7,085 bases of DNA from Bacteroidota bacterium (lineage in GTDB: Bacteria; Bacteroidota; Bacteroidia; UBA7662): contig VGGT01000100.1 of NCBI GenBank assembly GCA_016868485.1, positions 1-7,085 of the forward strand. Reading direction: 5' to 3'. The notes under the pieces were generated by a model. The model saw only the letters and a program-made list of their open reading frames with translations. It had not been told where the DNA came from and searched no databases. A program made the position numbers and the translations under genes. Of this stretch, positions 1-6,419 are shown piece after piece; the first letter of the stretch is position 1, and every line of letters begins with the position of its first letter.

Positions 1-1254
1 TCTACCACGAAGTTCTGGCAACGGGATGTCTTCAATGGGCACACCGTCGACACAGACAGATCCTGAACTGTGCGCATAAAATCGGCCTAAAACATTGACT
101 ACAGAAGTCTTGCCCGACCCTGTACTACCCACCAATGCCACTCGTTTGCCGGGTTTAAGCCGGAAGCTAACACCTTTCAAAACCGGGAGATCGGGTCGAT
201 AGCTAAAATGAACATCTTGAAACACAATCGAACCATCGGTCGACAACGGCCTGGTTTGTCCAAAATCTTCTTCCTGTTCATTGACTTCCATCAACTTAAA
301 AACCCGCTCCGCAGCCACAACCCCCATCTGCAGGCTGTTGAACTTATCCGCCAGCAACCGAATGGGTCTAAAAAATTGATTTAAGTAGAGAATGAAGGCA
401 ATAAGTACGCCAGGGCTCACCCCGCCTCCCACGGCTTGAAGTGCGCCCCAGCTGACCACCAATCCGAGGGATACTGCGGTGAGAATTTCCACCACAGGAA
501 AAAAGACCGAATAGTATAGAACGCCCCTTAAATGGGCCTGCTGCAATTCATGGTTGACCGACTCGAAGGTCTTGAGGCGCTCCTTCTCGCGATTGAACAC
601 CTGAATAATGCCCATGCCCGTCAGATGCTCTTGCACATAGGTATTGAGTCGAGCCACTTCGCGCCTGACTTCCTGGTATGAGGTTCTCACCTTTTCTTTG
701 AAGAGCCAGGTTGCCAAAAGCAATGGCGGCAAAACAATCAACCCAATGAGCGTGAGTCGCCAATCGGTGTATAACATGATGGCCAGTAAAACCAAGAGTT
801 GTAATAAATCGCCCCAAATGGTGAGCAGTCCTTGGGAAAACACTTCAGCAATCGACTCAATATCGCTGATGGTTCGGGTGGTGAGCGTGCCCACAGGCGT
901 ACGATCGTAATAACTCAGACGTAGGGTCGACAGGTGGTGAAACAACTTCTGCCTGAGTTGCCGCACCACGGCTTGTCCGAGCCATGCACTTTGATAGGTA
1001 AAGTAATAACGAAACAAGGATTCTACCATCAAAAGGCCGATCATCCAAAGGGTATACTTCAACAAGCCATGCACATCACCTTGCTGCATCGGCCCATCTA
1101 CCATGTTTTGGATCAACATAGGACGTACAGGTGAGATCAGGGCCAAAGCCAGTACCAAAACCATAATAAAAAAGACCACCAAACGGTTTTCTCGAAGCAG
1201 ATTAAGGGTCTTTCTGATTAAATAAGCGTTATCGACGCTCGGTTTTTCACCCAT
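1..1254 (-). CDS. ABC exporter half-transporter, permease fused to ATPase (MdlB/MsbA-like), 3' end cut off by the window
   Basis: The 418 codons present start with MGEKPSVDNA and end inside the nucleotide-binding domain. They should form an inner-membrane ATP-driven exporter half that works as a dimer; the substrate (drug, lipid or peptide) cannot be read from sequence. Hydrophobic stretches at about residues 24-45, 65-85, 140-160, 165-185, 245-270 and 280-300 fit the six-helix exporter fold. The intracellular-loop motif YYDRTPVGTLTTR (114-126) is typical of the MdlB/YheI branch. The ATPase domain begins near 340, with the A-loop Tyr352 and Walker A GSTGSGKTS (376-384). The Q-loop, signature motif, Walker B and H-loop would lie left of position 1. 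The ATG at 1254 is chosen because it overlaps the end of truA by 8 bases, a normal operon junction. No promoter is seen between the two genes, so it is probably cotranscribed with truA. Family is confident, subfamily only likely. Confidence 0.93.
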   Translation of the reverse strand, partial: MGEKPSVDNAYLIRKTLNLLRENRLVVFFIMVLVLALALISPVRPMLIQNMVDGPMQQGDVHGLLKYTLWMIGLLMVESLFRYYFTYQSAWLGQAVVRQLRQKLFHHLSTLRLSYYDRTPVGTLTTRTISDIESIAEVFSQGLLTIWGDLLQLLVLLAIMLYTDWRLTLIGLIVLPPLLLATWLFKEKVRTSYQEVRREVARLNTYVQEHLTGMGIIQVFNREKERLKTFESVNHELQQAHLRGVLYYSVFFPVVEILTAVSLGLVVSWGALQAVGGGVSPGVLIAFILYLNQFFRPIRLLADKFNSLQMGVVAAERVFKLMEVNEQEEDFGQTRPLSTDGSIVFQDVHFSYRPDLPVLKGVSFRLKPGKRVALVGSTGSGKTSVVNVLGRFYAHSSGSVCVDGVPIEDIPLPELRGR

Positions 1255-2041
1255 GGGTTTTGGCTGTTAGCGATAAGGGGTCTGGTGATGGGTTGAGATA
1301 GATCGTATTGGGATAGGCCACCTCTTCAAGAAACAAACCATAGGGCGGTGCAGCCAGCCCGCACTTCCGTTCGGGTGAGTCTTGTAAAAGTCTCGTCCAC
1401 CATTCCACTGTCTTCTTTCCTTGGGCAATCGCCAGTAGGCCACCCACGACCGCACGCACCATTTGCCGAAGAAACCGGTTGGCCTGAATGGTAAAAATGA
1501 GTTGATGTGTGTCGATGACCCAGTCCGCCCGTGTAACTGTGCACAAATTGGTATGGTTGCCCCCATGCGTTTTGGCGAAACAACCAAAATCCGATTGTTG
1601 GAGGAGCATTTTCGCCGCATCAGGAATCAACTCAACCTTAGGGAGTGATTGTAGGTACCACGACCGATCCACCAAAAAAGGATCCGGTGTTCGGTGGATG
1701 TAGTAGCGATACAAGCGATTCAGGGCTGAGTACCGGGCATGTGCATCGGGAGCCACTTCATGTATCTGATTGATGCGAATATCTGTAGGCAACAATTGGT
1801 TGAGTTTGCCGGCTAAGTCTATTGGTAACTCAGACATAAAGTCGAAATGCGCCACCATCTGCCGTGCGTGAACACCTGTATCGGTTCTTCCCTGTCCGGT
1901 AATGGCCACCGATTCCCGTAGCAGCGTTGCCATTGCATTTTGAAGCAGCTGTTGAATGCCTATGGCGTTTTTTTGCGCTTGCCATCCGTGGTAGCGTGTT
2001 CCATGATAGGCAAACCAAATAAAATAGCGCCTTGAAAACAT
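1247..2041 (-). CDS. truA: tRNA pseudouridine(38-40) synthase TruA
   Basis: This cytoplasmic enzyme isomerises uridines 38-40 in the anticodon stem-loop of many tRNAs to pseudouridine. From the chosen start the protein is 264 residues, the usual family size. It opens with MFSRRYFIWFAYHGTRYHGW, a classic TruA N-terminus, and carries the catalytic-loop motif GRTDTGVHA (51-59) with the nucleophile Asp54 (equivalent to Asp60 in E. coli). Further family marks are RLYRYYIH in the middle and FLRQMVRAVVGGL near the C-terminus. The open frame extends 17 codons upstream to an ATG at 2092, but those residues do not resemble TruA and would overlap the thiolase by 52 bases. The ATG at 2041 shares one base with the thiolase stop (TGATG), which suggests translational coupling. 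No Shine-Dalgarno sequence is evident. The 3' end overlaps the ABC exporter gene by 8 bases. Confidence 0.96.
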   Translation of the reverse strand: MFSRRYFIWFAYHGTRYHGWQAQKNAIGIQQLLQNAMATLLRESVAITGQGRTDTGVHARQMVAHFDFMSELPIDLAGKLNQLLPTDIRINQIHEVAPDAHARYSALNRLYRYYIHRTPDPFLVDRSWYLQSLPKVELIPDAAKMLLQQSDFGCFAKTHGGNHTNLCTVTRADWVIDTHQLIFTIQANRFLRQMVRAVVGGLLAIAQGKKTVEWWTRLLQDSPERKCGLAAPPYGLFLEEVAYPNTIYLNPSPDPLSLTAKTHG

Positions 2042-3252
2042 CAAGCGCAATTTTCGAGCATTATGGCTAATCCTTGTCCGACGCCCACACAAAGGGCCGC
2101 CACACCATATCGCACAGCAGAATCGTCTTTCATTTGGTGTACGAGTGTGGTGGTGATTCGTGCACCGGAACAGCCCAATGGATGACCCAGTGCAATGGCC
2201 CCTCCCCTTTTATTGACACGACTGGGGTCTATTTGCAATTCTTGAATACAGGCCACGGCTTGAGCCGCGAAAGCCTCGTTCAATTCGAAAAGATCAACAC
2301 CACTGATTTTGATTCCCGTTCGGTTCAACAATCGCTGGATGGCCGGTACGGGACCAATGCCCATATAGGCCGGATCTACGCCAACCGCAGCGGCACCCAC
2401 TACTCGGGCCAATGGGGTTAAGGCGTGGGTCTTTAATGCTGACTCATTCACCATGAGAACGCAAGCGGCACCGTCATTCATGCCCGAGCTATTACCAGCC
2501 GTAACACTACCATCTTTTCGAAAGGCAGGTTTGAGCGCAGACAGTTGCTCCAGGCTGCTGAATCTGGGGTGTTCATCCACTTCAAACATTCTGTTGGGTG
2601 CTTTTTCAACCTTGACCTCCACCGGCACCAATTCGGATTTAAATTGACCTTCAGCAGCTGCACGTGCGTAATTTGATTGCGACAAATAAGCAAACTCGTC
2701 CTGTTGCACGCGGCTAATTCGATACCGTTCGGCCACATTCTCTGCCGTCTCACCCATGCTATAGGGATGGTAGCGTTCTGCTAATGCCGTGTTGGTGAAC
2801 CGCCAACCCAAAGTTGTATCATAGGCTTCGATTTTTCGGGAAAACGCCTGTTCAGGTTTGGCCATCACCCAAGGTGCACGGGTCATGCTTTCAACACCAC
2901 CTGCAATATAAGCCTCGCCTTCACCCAATGCAATGGCCCGGTAGGCATCGATTAGTGCTTGTAGTCCGCTGGCACAGAGTCGATTCACAGTCACCCCGCC
3001 CACCCCTACAGGAAGTCCTGCCAAAAGTGCTGCCATTCGGGCTACGTTTCGGTTATCTTCTCCGGCCTGATTGGCCGCGCCCAGCACAACATCCTCAACC
3101 ACATTCGGATCAAAACTGGGATTTCTTGCCAAGAGAGCCCGTATGCTGGTTGATGCGAGATCGTCTGGACGAACCCCAGACAGTGACCCCCCCAGTTTTC
3201 CAATGGGCGTGCGACACGCGTCGACCAGATAAACGGGCTGTATTTTTGACAT
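2041..3252 (-). CDS. Thiolase, acetyl-CoA C-acyltransferase of the 3-oxoadipyl-CoA thiolase (PcaF/PaaJ) type
   Basis: Degradative-type thiolase that splits a 3-oxoacyl-CoA with CoA to release acetyl-CoA. From MSKIQPVYLVDACRTPIG it has 403 residues, the standard length. The catalytic set is complete: Cys93 in NRLCASG (acyl acceptor), NEAFAAQA, His357 in GGAIALGHPLG, and Cys388 in CVGVGQG. The block GGVESMTRAPWVM and the later YDTTLGWRF and SMGETAENVA resemble PcaF/PaaJ-type enzymes of beta-ketoadipate or phenylacetate breakdown more than FadA. However, no aromatic-catabolism genes are nearby, so a general beta-oxidation or acetoacetyl-CoA role is equally possible and no symbol is given. An ATG seven codons upstream (3273) is in frame, but the family N-terminus begins at 3252 and the longer form would place the promoter element inside the gene. 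It appears to be the first gene of the thiolase-truA-ABC train. Confidence 0.93.
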   Translation of the reverse strand: MSKIQPVYLVDACRTPIGKLGGSLSGVRPDDLASTSIRALLARNPSFDPNVVEDVVLGAANQAGEDNRNVARMAALLAGLPVGVGGVTVNRLCASGLQALIDAYRAIALGEGEAYIAGGVESMTRAPWVMAKPEQAFSRKIEAYDTTLGWRFTNTALAERYHPYSMGETAENVAERYRISRVQQDEFAYLSQSNYARAAAEGQFKSELVPVEVKVEKAPNRMFEVDEHPRFSSLEQLSALKPAFRKDGSVTAGNSSGMNDGAACVLMVNESALKTHALTPLARVVGAAAVGVDPAYMGIGPVPAIQRLLNRTGIKISGVDLFELNEAFAAQAVACIQELQIDPSRVNKRGGAIALGHPLGCSGARITTTLVHQMKDDSAVRYGVAALCVGVGQGLAIMLENCA

Positions 3253-3257
3253 AACCG

Positions 3258-3265
3258 CAAAAATA
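3258..3265 (-). promoter_or_regulatory. Bacteroidota-type -7 element (TAnnTTTG) of the thiolase-truA-ABC operon
   Basis: On the minus strand the bases read TATTTTTG, a perfect match to the TAnnTTTG -7 element used by the primary sigma factor of Bacteroidota. It is followed by CGGTT and then the thiolase ATG, only 5 bases away. No convincing -33 TTG element lies 17-23 bases upstream. If the element is used, transcription would begin at or next to the start codon and give a leaderless or nearly leaderless message. This is inferred from sequence only. Confidence 0.45.
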
Positions 3266-3312
3266 GAAAACAATTTCTTTGATTTTTTTCATAATATCGT
3301 GCTTTCAAACAT

Positions 3313-4443
3313 ATGACCAGCTTGTTCCCCCACCTTATACCGGTTGTATATGTGGATGAACTCGAAGCGGGACGCAATTCGTTTCGCGAACATTTTCAAT
3401 CGTTTTTCGAGCTGTTTACCTGCTCCGATGCTTCTTTGGCTCTTCAGGTACTGCAAAACCGTCCGGGTTGTGTATTGCTCACCCACCTGCGACGCGCAAA
3501 AGCCTCTGGTATAGCCTCTGGTCTTGATTTAATATCGGAGGTGCAACAGAAATTTTCATCAAGTCAGTGCATACTGCTTCATGCAGAAGCGGACATAGGA
3601 TTAGTTGATGGAAATCCTTTAATGGCTTCCATATTCCGTTCCGTGCGAACGCCTTATGCGGTACCGACATTGCGTTCCATCATACAGCGTGCCTATGAAT
3701 TAACATGGAACAACATGCAAATGGGAGCCATCCGTCAAGAGCTTGAAACGTCGAGGTCAGCTCGAGATTGGCTCACTTATAAAATAGACACTGAATTTTT
3801 CGAGCCAGTCATGCAGTTAGAAGCCCTTTGCAGGTCCGTAGTTGAACATCAAGACACGACGCCAGCGCATGAACTTGCCCAGTTTCTGCTCAGAAGATTG
3901 ACCATATTGGGCTCCGGAAGAGCACGTTTTCGGGATTTATATCGGGGAAGTCGGGTTGAACTTCTTCCCGAAAATCTGGAGGCCCATGGATTGTTTCGCT
4001 TTCTGATCAACTCGATTTGTGCAGTTTACGACCTGGAGCATGATCGGATTCGTGTCGAATTGATTGAAAACAGCATTTGGATCGGTGATTACGAAAAAAT
4101 CAAGATGGTTTTGCTTGAATTGCTCAACAATGCCGCGCGCAGTGCTGAATTTGGCCAAGCACCCACAGGAATAACGCTGTCCGCCCAAATTCAAGCGGAC
4201 ATTGTTCAATTGGAAGTGACCGATTATGGAAGGGGCATCGCGATAACCCAGCAAGAACGTGTGTTCCGCTTATTTGAACGCAGCGAAACCGGAGATGCCT
4301 TTGGAATGGGCTTGTTTATTGTCCGAGAGACTGTGAAACAAATGGGGGGCGACATCCACTTGAAGAGTGAGGTCGGTAAAGGGTCTACTTTTTTGATACG
4401 AATTCCGAACCTTTTGTCGCAACAGCATCGTTTCGCGGTGTGA
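3313..4443 (+). CDS. Degenerate receiver fused to a histidine-kinase-like protein (apparent pseudokinase with an intact GHKL ATPase domain)
   Basis: This 376-residue soluble protein shows no membrane segment. Residues 9-130 look like a response-regulator receiver: VVYVDELEAGRNSF keeps Asp15 and Glu16 of the acidic pocket. The phosphoacceptor position (LLTHLRR, 55-61) is His58 instead of Asp, the beta-4 Thr/Ser is His90 (ILLHAEAD), and the beta-5 Lys is Thr113 (VRTPYAVP). Residues 150-210 resemble a DHp dimerisation hairpin, but the usual ISHELRTPL reads IDTEFFEPV (158-166), placing Thr160 where the phosphorylated His belongs. The HATPase_c domain (about 255-366) keeps the N box ELLNNAARS, G1 DYGRGI, the F box RVFRLFER, G2 FGMGLFIV and G3 GKGSTF. 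It may bind ATP and signal by conformation or partner binding rather than phosphotransfer; this is inference. It is divergent from the thiolase and lies 78 bases upstream of htpG. The ATG at 3313 has no clear Shine-Dalgarno. Confidence 0.85.
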   Translation: MTSLFPHLIPVVYVDELEAGRNSFREHFQSFFELFTCSDASLALQVLQNRPGCVLLTHLRRAKASGIASGLDLISEVQQKFSSSQCILLHAEADIGLVDGNPLMASIFRSVRTPYAVPTLRSIIQRAYELTWNNMQMGAIRQELETSRSARDWLTYKIDTEFFEPVMQLEALCRSVVEHQDTTPAHELAQFLLRRLTILGSGRARFRDLYRGSRVELLPENLEAHGLFRFLINSICAVYDLEHDRIRVELIENSIWIGDYEKIKMVLLELLNNAARSAEFGQAPTGITLSAQIQADIVQLEVTDYGRGIAITQQERVFRLFERSETGDAFGMGLFIVRETVKQMGGDIHLKSEVGKGSTFLIRIPNLLSQQHRFAV

Positions 4444-4460
4444 AATGCGGCTTGTGGTGC

Positions 4461-4480
4461 GACAAAATGTCAGTTTGTCA
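4461..4480. promoter_or_regulatory. Cluster of GACA/TGTC boxes, possible activator binding site upstream of htpG
   Basis: A small palindrome, GACA-AAA-TGTC (4461-4471), is followed by a second TGTCA 8 bases after the first (4468-4472 and 4476-4480). The cluster ends 4 bases before the -24 box of the sigma-54-like promoter. Regularly spaced half-sites next to such a promoter suggest an operator for a regulatory protein. A classical enhancer-binding protein usually binds about 80-150 bases upstream, so this site is unusually close. The binding protein is unknown and the role is inferred. Confidence 0.35.
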
Positions 4481-4484
4481 ATTG

Positions 4485-4499
4485 TGGCAAAGTAGTTGC
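4485..4499 (+). promoter_or_regulatory. Sigma-54 (RpoN) type -24/-12 promoter of htpG
   Basis: The bases TGGCAAAGTAGTTGC match the sigma-54 consensus TGGCACG-N4-TTGC at all of TGGCA and TTGC, with mismatches only at the C and G that follow TGGCA. The invariant GG (4486-4487) and GC (4498-4499) are exactly 10 bases apart, as this sigma factor requires. The start of transcription would be expected near 4511, leaving a leader of about 11 bases before the htpG ATG at 4522. No TAnnTTTG element is visible on the plus strand in this gap, so this may be the main htpG promoter. Confidence 0.6.
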
Positions 4500-4521
4500 C
4501 CCCTGTCGAGCTAAAAACATC

Positions 4522-6339
4522 ATGGAGAAAAAAGGTCATATTTCGGTCAACACGGGTAACATTTTCCCAATCATCAAAAAATCCCTTTATTCCAATCAGG
4601 AAGTATTTTTGAGGGAATTGGTCAGTAATGCAGTCGATGCAACGCAAAAATTGAATGCATTAGCTTCTATCGGTGAATTCAAAGGTGAAACAGGCGACAC
4701 CTCGGTTCGGGTGAAGATCGACAAAGAGAAGAAAACCATCACCATATCAGACCGAGGCATCGGAATGACGGGTGAGGAGGTTGATAAATACATCAATCAA
4801 ATCGCCTTTAGTGGTGCGACTGAGTTCATGGAACAGTACCGCGAAAAGACGGACAGCAACATGATTGGGGCATTCGGGCTTGGTTTCTATTCGGCCTTTA
4901 TGGTAGCCGATTCAGTTGAGATTGAGAGCCTTTCCTTTAAAGATGGGGCCACTCCGGTTCGGTGGACATGCGACGGGAGCACAGAATTTGAAATTGGTGC
5001 AGGTCAAAGGACCGACAGGGGATCGGACGTAATCCTTCACCTGAGCGAAGATGCCCTCGATTACTTAGAAACCTGGAAGCTACGCGAAATTCTGCGTAAA
5101 TATTGCCGATTTCTACCCGTGCCCATCCAATTGGAGGAGGAAGTAATCAATGCCACAGTGCCATTGTGGACGAAAAAACCATCCGAGTTGAGCGATGAGG
5201 ACTATCAAAAATTTTACGAGGAACTTTATCCTCTGGCTGAGAAACCCTTGTTTCATATTCACCTGAACGTCGACTACCCCTTCAATCTAACAGGGATCTT
5301 GTATTTTCCCAAACTAAAAGCGGAGTTTGAGCCGAGTCGCAATAAGATTCAGCTGTACAGCAGACAGGTCTTCATTACCGATTCTGTTGAGGACATTGTC
5401 CCCGATTATCTGAGGCTGTTGCATGGTGTCTTGGATTCTCCCGACATCCCCCTCAATGTTTCAAGAAGCTTCTTGCAAACTGATTCGAATGTACGGAAGA
5501 TCAACAGCCACATCAGCAAGAAAGTAGCCGACAAACTAGCAGAAATGTACCGCGACGACGCAGAGGGATTCCGTGGAAAATGGGAGCACCTTGAGTTGTT
5601 TGTAAAATATGGCATGATCAGCGATGAGAAGTTTGCCGAGCGTTCCTCAGGTTTCTGTTTGTATACGAGTACCAATGGCGATCAGCGCGATTGGGAGGCC
5701 TATCAGAAAATGGTAGAACTCAACCAACGCGACAAAGACGGCAACCTGGTCATACTTTACACATCAGATCCCGAATTGCAACATGCATATGTTCAGGCTG
5801 CCACGCGACGGGGTTATGATGTTCTTAAAATGGGCAGCGTTATCGACAGCCATTTCCTTAACCATCAGGAGTCGAAATTGGAAAAAGTGCGCTTTAAGCG
5901 GGTCGATTCAGAACCCATCGAACAACTCATCCCGAAGGAACAGAACTCCCCTTCTGTCTTATCCGAGGCACAAGAAACGGAGATCAAAGAATTGTTTGCC
6001 CTTACCGTGGGTGATGAAAAGCGTAAGGTGACAACGGCTACATTGTCGGCCGACGATCTACCCGTCATGATCACCAGAAATGAGTTTATGCGGCGCATGA
6101 ACGATATGGCCGCCACAGGAGGGCATCCGTTTGGCATGGGTCAAATGCCGGAAACTTATGATGTGGTATTGAACACCGCCCATCCTCATTTGCTGCACAT
6201 CGCAGGATGTCAGGATCCAGACAAAAAACAGTCCCTCATAAGACACAGCTACGACCTTGCACTGTTGGCTCAAGGCATGCTCAAGGGGGCTGAATTAAGC
6301 CGATTTATGGAGCGCAGTCTGTCGTTGGTGGACGCCTAA
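4522..6339 (+). CDS. htpG: Molecular chaperone HtpG (bacterial Hsp90)
   Basis: Cytosolic homodimeric ATP-dependent chaperone acting on late folding intermediates and stress-damaged proteins. The 605 residues are near full family length (624 in E. coli). The N-terminal ATPase domain shows FLRELVSNAVDA, with catalytic Glu32 and Mg/ATP-binding Asn36, then DRGIGM with Asp77, and the lid glycine motif GAFGLGFYSAFMVA (116-129). The middle domain contains the ATP-sensing arginine in PLNVSRSFLQ (Arg315). The C-terminal dimerisation domain is present, with NTAHPHLLHIA close to the end. The form TQKLNALASIGEFKGE after the Asn motif is typical of Bacteroidota HtpG. The start MEKKGHISVNTGNIFP fits the family and lies about 11 bases after the predicted sigma-54 transcription start. 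No Shine-Dalgarno is seen. It may also receive transcript from the upstream kinase-like gene. Confidence 0.98.
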   Translation: MEKKGHISVNTGNIFPIIKKSLYSNQEVFLRELVSNAVDATQKLNALASIGEFKGETGDTSVRVKIDKEKKTITISDRGIGMTGEEVDKYINQIAFSGATEFMEQYREKTDSNMIGAFGLGFYSAFMVADSVEIESLSFKDGATPVRWTCDGSTEFEIGAGQRTDRGSDVILHLSEDALDYLETWKLREILRKYCRFLPVPIQLEEEVINATVPLWTKKPSELSDEDYQKFYEELYPLAEKPLFHIHLNVDYPFNLTGILYFPKLKAEFEPSRNKIQLYSRQVFITDSVEDIVPDYLRLLHGVLDSPDIPLNVSRSFLQTDSNVRKINSHISKKVADKLAEMYRDDAEGFRGKWEHLELFVKYGMISDEKFAERSSGFCLYTSTNGDQRDWEAYQKMVELNQRDKDGNLVILYTSDPELQHAYVQAATRRGYDVLKMGSVIDSHFLNHQESKLEKVRFKRVDSEPIEQLIPKEQNSPSVLSEAQETEIKELFALTVGDEKRKVTTATLSADDLPVMITRNEFMRRMNDMAATGGHPFGMGQMPETYDVVLNTAHPHLLHIAGCQDPDKKQSLIRHSYDLALLAQGMLKGAELSRFMERSLSLVDA

Positions 6340-6419
6340 AGATTTTCATTTTTTCAGCAAATTTTTCCGCTTTTTGTCTGCGGGCTGATGCTTGAAATTA
6401 CCTACTTTTGCGGAATATC
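6340..6419. other. Intergenic gap between htpG and purH
   Basis: This 80-bp stretch must hold the end of the htpG transcript and the start of the purH transcript. The left part is T-rich, and the right end carries the purH -7 element. A bulged inverted repeat (TCAGC 6354-6358 plus CCGC 6367-6370 against GCGGGCTGA 6380-6388) is present, but no T-tract follows it, so I do not call a terminator. Confidence 0.5.
6403..6410 (+). promoter_or_regulatory. Bacteroidota-type -7 element (TAnnTTTG) of purH
   Basis: The bases TACTTTTG match TAnnTTTG perfectly and are followed by CGGAATATC and then the purH ATG, 9 bases after the element. A TTTTTG that could be the -33 element ends at 6376, but the 26-base spacer is longer than the usual 17-23. 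Transcription would start only a few bases before the ATG, giving a very short leader. The shared TTTTGCGG core with the thiolase promoter supports a real recurring element. Confidence 0.5.

Noticed and set aside
2042..2092. Longer truA start at 2092 (17 extra N-terminal residues)
   Set aside because: The added residues do not resemble TruA and lie entirely within the thiolase C-terminal codons; the ATG at 2041 gives a textbook N-terminus.
2814..3254. Plus-strand open frame of 146 codons opposite the thiolase
   Set aside because: It is fully antisense to a clearly conserved enzyme, and its Pro/Arg/His-rich translation looks like a reading-frame shadow.
3246..3281. Promoter for the kinase-like gene (TTG at 3246-3248, TTTCTTTG at 3274-3281)
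   Set aside because: The -7 candidate has one mismatch to TAnnTTTG and the spacer is 25 bases, longer than usual; too weak to list as a feature.
3868..3876. His186 in AHELAQF as an alternative phosphorylated histidine
   Set aside because: It resembles an H-box superficially, but it falls in the predicted second DHp helix and is only 86 residues from the N-box Asn; the residue at the aligned H-box site is Thr160.
4270..4647. Minus-strand open frame of 125 codons spanning the kinase-like gene end, the gap and the htpG start
   Set aside because: It runs antisense through two real genes and the sigma-54-like promoter, and has no recognisable motif.
6354..6388. Bulged hairpin after htpG as a rho-independent terminator
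   Set aside because: The left arm is interrupted by 8 bases, no T-tract follows the right arm, and the structure runs up to the purH promoter region.
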